Positions 6,561-11,738 of a stretch of 11,738 nt of DNA are shown here, piece by piece; position 1 is the first letter of the stretch, and each line of letters begins with the position of its first letter. The notes beneath the pieces were generated by a model. The model worked only from the letters and a program-made list of their open reading frames with translations, searched no databases and was not told the origin of the DNA. The position numbers and the translations under genes were made by a program. This DNA comes from Pseudomonadota bacterium (GTDB lineage Bacteria > Pseudomonadota > Alphaproteobacteria > Acetobacterales > Acetobacteraceae): positions 1 through 11,738 of the forward strand of contig JAJZHU010000042.1 of the NCBI GenBank assembly GCA_021798375.1, written 5' to 3'.

Positions 6561-6613
6561 AATTTCATTTCCCAGGCCCATCGCATATGCCCATCACACG
6601 AATGAAATTTCAT
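6561..6613. promoter_or_regulatory. Palindrome and repeat in the 6541-6620 gap, upstream of the cyclic-di-GMP gene
   Basis: ATGAAATTTCAT (6602-6613) is a perfect 12-bp palindrome. Its half, AATTTCAT, recurs in direct orientation at 6561-6568, 45 bp away. Both lie 20-75 bp upstream of the GGDEF-EAL start and after the oxoamine synthase stop, where an operator or promoter is expected. No confident -35/-10 pair was seen. Confidence 0.4.
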
Positions 6614-6620
6614 CGCGTTG

Positions 6621-7991
6621 TTATTTCTTTAGCTGCTCCAACTCCATCGCCAGCCGGACAAGATCGATCTTCATCTTGTCCACCTCCTCCACCGCCTGGG
6701 CAATTTCGGCCACCGCCGTGCGGATCTGCGCCTCGCTGTGCAGGCTCGATAAGAACACCCGCAATCTGGCCGAGCGTTCCGGCACCGCGGGATACAGGAT
6801 CGGCTGCACGTTGATCCCGCGCTGGAACAGCAAATCGGCCACCCGCGCCGCCTTGATCGAACTGCCGATGATCACCGGCACGATCGCCGCCCCGATCGAA
6901 CCGCCCGTGTCGATCCCCGCCTTTTTGGCCAAAAGCAGGAACAATGCCGCGTTTTCGTTCAATTTTGCCACGCGCCACGGTTCGGCTTCCATCATTTGCA
7001 AACATGCCAACGCCGCCGCCGCCATCGGTGGCGCCAACCCCACCGAATAGACAAACCCCGGCGCCGAACAACGCAGATAATCGACGATTTCGTTCGACGC
7101 GGCGATATAACCGCCGCAACTGCACAGGGTTTTGCTAAGGGTTCCCATCCAAATATCGACATCGCGCGGCGAAACCCCGGCATGTTCGGCAATGCCGCGC
7201 CCGCCACTTCCCAGCACACCCAGCGAATGCGCCTCGTCAACCATCACGTAGGCACCGAACTGCCGCGCCAGCGCCACCACACCGGCCAGATCGGGCACAT
7301 CGCCATCCATCGAATAGTGACCTTCGATCACGATCAGGATGCGCGCCGCCTGGGCTTTGTGCGCCCGCAACGCCTGTTCCAGCGCGTGCAGATCATTGTG
7401 GGCAAAACCCACGCGCCGCGCGCCCGACAGCAAAGCGCCCTGGATGATCGAATTATGCGCCAAAACATCATGCAAAATCAAATCATTGGCGCCCACCAGA
7501 TGCGAAATCACCGTCACGTTGGTGGCGTGGCCGCTGACGAAGGCAACGCAATCCTCGGCCTCGTAAACCCTGGCCAGCGCGGCTTCCAATTGATGGTGAA
7601 TCGGACGCTCGCCCGAGACCAGACGGCTGGCCGAGACCGAGGTGCCATGCCGGCGCATCGCCGCCTCCACCTGCTCCAACACACGCGGATCGCCGTTCAA
7701 GCCAATGTAATTATAGGATACCAGATTGATCAGACCACGCCCGCCAATCACCGTTTCGGCGCCCGCGATGCCTTCGTGCACCCGGAAAAACGGATTTTCG
7801 ATCCCCAACACCTGGCCCGCACCGCGAATGCGCCGCAAATCGGACCGCACCACCGCATCGCCAAGCGGTGGACGCATGATCGGACGCGCCGCACTGCCCG
7901 CCTCGCCCTTGCCGGCGCGGCGACGGATCAGCCGATCGAGCAATGCCGATCTTGCTTCGCCGGACAAACCGAAGTTTGCATCACCATTCAT
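6621..7991 (-). CDS. PLP-dependent alpha-oxoamine synthase (BioF/serine palmitoyltransferase-like), PKS-associated
   Basis: Fold-type I PLP enzyme expected to condense an acyl thioester with an amino acid, releasing CO2 and an alpha-amino ketone. In 456 residues the active site is complete: His179 in LAHNSI (stacks on PLP), HYSMDGD (225-231), Asp252 and His255 in VDEAHSLGVLG, the Schiff-base Lys287 in GTLSKTL followed by CGGYIAAS, and Arg411 in RLRVFLSSLH. The GTLSKTL–CGGYIA form resembles PKS-linked members rather than BioF or KBL. Residues 9-24, LSGEARSALLDRLIRR, look like the linker found after carrier domains in multidomain synthases. The last 25 residues are a charged, heptad-like helix that could dock. 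The ATG at 7991 is the first sensible start; upstream the frame only shadows the PKS. It follows the PKS by 77 nt on the same strand. Amino-acid choice is unknown. Confidence 0.92.
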   Translation of the reverse strand: MNGDANFGLSGEARSALLDRLIRRRAGKGEAGSAARPIMRPPLGDAVVRSDLRRIRGAGQVLGIENPFFRVHEGIAGAETVIGGRGLINLVSYNYIGLNGDPRVLEQVEAAMRRHGTSVSASRLVSGERPIHHQLEAALARVYEAEDCVAFVSGHATNVTVISHLVGANDLILHDVLAHNSIIQGALLSGARRVGFAHNDLHALEQALRAHKAQAARILIVIEGHYSMDGDVPDLAGVVALARQFGAYVMVDEAHSLGVLGSGGRGIAEHAGVSPRDVDIWMGTLSKTLCSCGGYIAASNEIVDYLRCSAPGFVYSVGLAPPMAAAALACLQMMEAEPWRVAKLNENAALFLLLAKKAGIDTGGSIGAAIVPVIIGSSIKAARVADLLFQRGINVQPILYPAVPERSARLRVFLSSLHSEAQIRTAVAEIAQAVEEVDKMKIDLVRLAMELEQLKK

Positions 7992-8068
7992 GCCGAGGAT
8001 TCCATAATGGGAAGAATCTTCTAATTTTGAAAAAAAAGAAGTTAAAATTTTTGTTAATAAGGCTGCTG
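7992..8068 (-). other. Very AT-rich spacer between PKS and oxoamine synthase
   Basis: Within this gap, 8021-8060 holds only 5 G/C in 40 bases, in sharp contrast to the GC-rich flanks. It contains a run of eight T on the minus strand, AAAATTTT, and a small dyad GAAGA-A-TCTTC (8011-8021) close to the oxoamine synthase start. No GC-rich stem precedes the T-run, so it is not a standard terminator. Confidence 0.6.
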
Positions 8069-11000
8069 CTACGCCGCCGCCACGTTCGATACACCCTCGT
8101 GGCGCGCCACGGTTTGCGCCACATCGTCCTGATCCGCCGCACCACCGCGCAGGGATTGCAACAATTTCAACGCCATCGCGCGCAGACAGGTGGCATCCGA
8201 CAGCGCCAGCAACGGCAATGCCACGCCCAGGCGAATTTCCAGCGCCGTGCGCAATTCCACCGCCATCAGCGAATCCACGCCGAATTCCTGCACCGGACGA
8301 TTGATGTTGATGGCCTTGGGCTCCAGCTTGAGGATCGCGCCGACCTCTTCCACCAGCATCTCGATCACCAGCGGCAGAGCTTCCTCGTCGGACAGCCCGA
8401 TGATCTGCGCCGAAAGCGTCGGTCCGTTGCCGTGGCGGCTGCGTCCCGCCGGCATATCGGCCCACAGCGGCCCGGCCAGACCCGGCAGACGCTGCCGCAA
8501 ATCGCCCCAGGCCGCATCGGCCAGCCCCATCACGGGACGGCCGGCAGCAAGCAGGCTTGGCAATGCGGCCAGCGCCTGGGCGCATCCCAAAGGCGCCGCG
8601 CCGATGATCTTTTCCAGCATTTCACCCACACGGGCTTCGCGGGTAAGATAACCCGCGTCGGCGATCGGCCCCCATTGCACCGCCAAAGCGGGCTTGCCCT
8701 GGGCAAAACGCGCCTCGGCCAAGGCTTCGATCGCCGCATTGGCGGCCACGTAATTGGCCTGACCCGGCGTGCCGATCACCGTCGTCACCGACGAAAACAG
8801 CACGAAAATCTGCAGATCATCATCCGCTGTCAGCGCGTCCAACGCCCGCGCCCCATCCAGTTTGGGCCGCAACACGCGGGCAAAGCGATCTTCGGTCATA
8901 TCGCCCAGATGGGCGTCATCCAACACCATGGCGGCGTGCATCACGCCCCTGATCGGCCCCATTTCGCCGCGAATCCGCTCCAGCACGGTCCCCAACGCCA
9001 CGCGATCGGCCACATCGCACGCAAAGACGCGGGCCGTCGCCCGATCACAAGCAGGAGCGCGTGCCGTGGCCGCGATGCTTGCCAACGCCTCATCGGCCCC
9101 TGGCGTCAAAGCCCCCTGGCGCGACAGCAGCGCCAATTTGCCCGCCCCGTGTTCGGCCAGCCACTGCGCCGCCTTCAACCCAAAGCCCGAAACACCGCCG
9201 GTTACCACGAACACGCCGTCGGGGTCGGCGGCAAAAACCGCCTGGCCGCGGTCTTCGGTGGGTTCGGGCAGCAGCACGATCTTGCCCACATGCCCCGAGG
9301 ATTGCAGCAAACGAAACGCCTCGACCGCTTCGCCAAACCCGTAGGCCCGGTAGGGCAGCGGACGCAGGCGTTGCGAGGCCAGCATCGCCTCGATCTCTTG
9401 CAACACGGCGATGCCGATCTGCGGCCGGTGCGCCACCAATTCGTCGCTGTCGATAGCGAAATAGCTGGCATTGTGGCGCAGCGAGCGAATCCCCACCCGC
9501 GTATTGCGATAAAGATCGCGCTTGCCGATCTCCAGAAAACGGCCAAACGGCTTGAGCAGACGCACCGATTGCAACATCAGTTCATCCGCCAGGGAATTGA
9601 GCACCACATCCACGCCGTGCCCGCCGGTGGCGGCCCACACGCTATCGGCGAAGCTGGCGGAGCGGCTATCGAACGCCTGGGCCACACCAAGACGCAACAA
9701 CATCTGCCGCCGTGCCTCGGATCCGGCGGTGGCGAACACGATCGCGCCGCGATCGAGCGCATACTGGATCGCCGCCAGCCCCACACCGCCCGCGCCACCG
9801 TGGATCAACACGATCTCGCCGGCGGCCAATTGCGCCAGATGACCCAACGCATAGGCCGCGGTCATGAATGCCACCGGAATGGTGGCGGCGGCCGCATAAT
9901 CCATACCCGCGGGCAAACGGATCACCCCGGTGCGTTTGGTTACGGCATGGGTGGCCAGGGCCGCCGGGGTCACCGCGATCACCTTGTCGCCGGGGGCCAG
10001 ATCGTCCACCCCCTCGCCCACGGCGCTGACGATGCCGGCACATTCCAACCCCAGCGAAGGGCCGGAAAAACCTTCCAACAGCGCTTCATCCGGCAACAAG
10101 CCTTGCGCCCACATCACGTCGCGGAAATTAAGCGACACCGCGCGCACCTCGATCGCCACCTCGCCCTTGCCGGGCGCTTTGATGGGTGTTTCGATCCAGG
10201 CCAGGGAAGAAATCAACCCCGGCTGCAACACTTCCAGCCGGCGCGGCGCCGCGGTTTTCGGCAACGGCGGCAATTGCACCCGCACGCGCGGCACATGACG
10301 GCCCGCGCCATCCCAATAGCTCTCGCGTTCCAAATCGGGCGCGCTGCATTCCAAGGCGATGGCGGCAAGCTGTGCCGCGGGCGGCAGATCATGGTCCAAC
10401 ACCACCAGACGCAGATCGAGCCAGGCGATTTCATTGGCGATCACCCGGCGCAAACCGGCCAGACTCGCCGCCAGTTGATCCATCGGCGCACGGCCGCGCA
10501 ACACCAACCACAGGCGCCGCAGCGATGTTTCAGGCAACGCGCACAGAGCGGCGCTGAACGCACCCATGCGCGCGGCCAACGCGGCGGCATCGAACGAGGA
10601 ATCCTCCGACGCATCATCTTCTGGTAGCACCAGCATCAATTCGGCGTCGTCCCCCGCCGCCAGCGTGCCCAAGGCGTGGGCAAAGCCCGCCGGAGCGCGC
10701 ACCGCCAGCCCGGATTCCCGCACCGCCCACGCCAGCGCGATCGGATCGTCGGGCACCGCGAACAAGGCGAGTTGCGGCAAAGCGGGTTCTTCCACCTCTA
10801 CCGCCATGCGCGCCTCGATGATCGCCACCGGCCAGATCACGCCCCCGGCAATCTGCGCCTCGGCCTCGACCAGGCCAAACCCGGCAAGGGCGGCGGCCCA
10901 GGCTTCGCCCGGCTGCAACAGCGCATCTGGCGAGACCGCGCCAAACAACAATTGCGCCGCCCGCGAATTCAACGGCTCGGCCAGACTGATCCGCCCGCGC

Positions 11001-11738
11001 GGCGCCAGGAGCGACACCAACCCGGCCATCTCGCCGCCCAAACTGAGCGCATAAAAACCCAGCACCAGATCGAACACGCCCTTGGGCGCGTCACTCCACA
11101 ACAAGGCCTGCAAACGCGGTTCGCACGACAGCAGATCCTGCCATTCGGCCATGATCTCGCTGTCGGGGGCCAGCGCCACCACCAACGCATCTTGATTGGC
11201 CGCCAAAATCGCCCGCAACATCCGCGCATTGCACGGACCCGCCACGGCAACGCGCGTCTCGTCCGCGATCCGCCCCGCCAGGGCCTGGGTGGCCGCTTGC
11301 GCCGATGACGACGCAAACAGGAATTGCCGCCGCAGCACGCCCGAAAGCACCGGCCATTGTCCGAGCGCGAGGCCCGCCAGGAACGATGCCAGCAAGGTGG
11401 TTTCCGCCACCGCTTCCGGCGCATCAAAGAACAAGGAACGCCAGATCACATCGGCGGGCGGCAAATCCGTATCCTGCGCGATCAACACGCCATCGGGCGT
11501 GATCTCGGCATAATCTTCATCCGCCAGCCAACCCACCGCCAAAGCACCCAATTTGCTGGTCTGCAATTTCGGATCGGCCCCCAACGCCTGATGCGCCGCC
11601 GCCACAAGATAAGCATCGGCGAGCAAGGCGCTGGGCGGAAACACCCCGGCTTGCAAGGGCGCGATTTCGCCCGCGGGCAAGGGCAACTGCCGCAGACTCG
11701 GCTGATAACAGGTGAAAAACCGATCGATCTGATGCGCA
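8069..11738 (-). CDS. Highly reducing type I polyketide synthase, C-terminal half (5' end outside window)
   Basis: Modular synthase; the frame is open to the window edge, so KS, AT and DH presumably lie beyond it. Domain order as translated: a methyltransferase-like domain (about 11420-10790) whose SAM motif has decayed; a non-catalytic KR structural region (about 10760-10280); an enoylreductase (about 10250-9260) with VSLNFRDV and the NADPH loop HGGAGGVGLAA starting at 9802; a ketoreductase (about 9230-8500) with TGGVSGFGL, an LDD motif (HAAMVLDD, B-type), catalytic Ser in LFSSV and Tyr at 8752-8750 in QANYVAANA; and an ACP (about 8420-8160) with FGVDSLMAVEL, whose phosphopantetheine Ser is at 8272-8270. 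A tail of about 25 residues follows and there is no thioesterase. The chain can thus be ketoreduced and enoyl-reduced, then probably handed to the oxoamine synthase downstream. An internal TTG at 11686 is not a real start. Confidence 0.95.
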   Translation of the reverse strand, partial: AHQIDRFFTCYQPSLRQLPLPAGEIAPLQAGVFPPSALLADAYLVAAAHQALGADPKLQTSKLGALAVGWLADEDYAEITPDGVLIAQDTDLPPADVIWRSLFFDAPEAVAETTLLASFLAGLALGQWPVLSGVLRRQFLFASSSAQAATQALAGRIADETRVAVAGPCNARMLRAILAANQDALVVALAPDSEIMAEWQDLLSCEPRLQALLWSDAPKGVFDLVLGFYALSLGGEMAGLVSLLAPRGRISLAEPLNSRAAQLLFGAVSPDALLQPGEAWAAALAGFGLVEAEAQIAGGVIWPVAIIEARMAVEVEEPALPQLALFAVPDDPIALAWAVRESGLAVRAPAGFAHALGTLAAGDDAELMLVLPEDDASEDSSFDAAALAARMGAFSAALCALPETSLRRLWLVLRGRAPMDQLAASLAGLRRVIANEIAWLDLRLVVLDHDLPPAAQLAAIALECSAPDLERESYWDGAGRHVPRVRVQLPPLPKTAAPRRLEVLQPGLISSLAWIETPIKAPGKGEVAIEVRAVSLNFRDVMWAQGLLPDEALLEGFSGPSLGLECAGIVSAVGEGVDDLAPGDKVIAVTPAALATHAVTKRTGVIRLPAGMDYAAAATIPVAFMTAAYALGHLAQLAAGEIVLIHGGAGGVGLAAIQYALDRGAIVFATAGSEARRQMLLRLGVAQAFDSRSASFADSVWAATGGHGVDVVLNSLADELMLQSVRLLKPFGRFLEIGKRDLYRNTRVGIRSLRHNASYFAIDSDELVAHRPQIGIAVLQEIEAMLASQRLRPLPYRAYGFGEAVEAFRLLQSSGHVGKIVLLPEPTEDRGQAVFAADPDGVFVVTGGVSGFGLKAAQWLAEHGAGKLALLSRQGALTPGADEALASIAATARAPACDRATARVFACDVADRVALGTVLERIRGEMGPIRGVMHAAMVLDDAHLGDMTEDRFARVLRPKLDGARALDALTADDDLQIFVLFSSVTTVIGTPGQANYVAANAAIEALAEARFAQGKPALAVQWGPIADAGYLTREARVGEMLEKIIGAAPLGCAQALAALPSLLAAGRPVMGLADAAWGDLRQRLPGLAGPLWADMPAGRSRHGNGPTLSAQIIGLSDEEALPLVIEMLVEEVGAILKLEPKAININRPVQEFGVDSLMAVELRTALEIRLGVALPLLALSDATCLRAMALKLLQSLRGGAADQDDVAQTVARHEGVSNVAAA

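Noticed and set aside
8042..8062. CtrA-like box (TTAAC–TTAAC) in the AT-rich spacer
   Set aside because: The spacing is one base longer than the TTAA-N7-TTAAC consensus, and such words are expected by chance at this base composition.
8060..8075. Programmed frameshift joining PKS and oxoamine synthase
   Set aside because: The homopolymer run lies after the PKS stop on the coding strand; no slippery heptamer or following stem is visible before the TAG.
7992..8585. N-terminal extension of the oxoamine synthase up to 8585
   Set aside because: It overlaps the PKS KR-ACP region in another frame, shows no domain, and the spacer part uses AT-rich codons unlike the rest of the gene; ATG 7991 is the sensible start.
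7943..10627. A very long open frame on the plus strand, antisense to the PKS and the start of the oxoamine synthase
   Set aside because: It is a composition shadow of a GC-rich gene: rich in Gln, His and Arg, with no recognisable domain, while the opposite strand has clear ER, KR and ACP motifs.

Overview
This window looks like chromosome of a GC-rich alphaproteobacterium; a Rhodospirillales-like lineage is my guess and nothing finer is justified. The evidence is the fabF–mltG junction, the compact run infA–maf–RNase E/G–yacG–tRNA-Phe that is familiar from alphaproteobacterial genomes, and strongly GC-biased third codon positions. Two of the genes run off the window ends: fabF on the left and a modular polyketide synthase on the right.

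Layout: (1) Positions 1-1655, plus strand: the 3' part of fabF (fatty-acid elongation) and mltG (septal murein transglycosylase), joined with no gap. (2) Positions 1657-2400, plus strand: a self-contained vapBC toxin-antitoxin module with its own promoter and an inverted-repeat operator. (3) Positions 2361-4800, minus strand: a housekeeping operon with infA, maf, an RNase E/G-family gene and yacG, whose last three genes are coupled by stop/start overlaps. It is followed by tRNA-Phe(GAA), which has its own promoter and a terminator that abuts the vapC stop codon. (4) Positions 4819-6540, minus strand: a GAF-GGDEF-EAL cyclic-di-GMP protein whose catalytic motifs are all intact; related TGAAAT/ATTTCA palindromes lie on both of its flanks. 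(5) Positions 6621-11738, minus strand: the most specialised part. It is the 3' half of a highly reducing type I polyketide synthase (degenerate methyltransferase, structural KR region, ER, KR, ACP) followed by a PLP-dependent alpha-oxoamine synthase of the BioF/serine-palmitoyltransferase family.

How the genes work together: the PKS should build an acyl chain on its C-terminal ACP, with ketoreductase and enoylreductase present. It shows no thioesterase in the visible part. The oxoamine synthase next door is the natural off-loading enzyme: it would condense the ACP-bound acyl chain with an amino acid, with loss of CO2, to give an alpha-amino ketone, which is sphingoid-base-like chemistry as in fumonisin or saxitoxin assembly. 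This is inferred from domain content and adjacency; the product cannot be read from the sequence. The cyclic-di-GMP gene lies downstream on the same strand, but an 80-nt palindrome-bearing gap suggests separate control. I see no insertion sequences, integrases, CRISPR arrays or rRNA genes.
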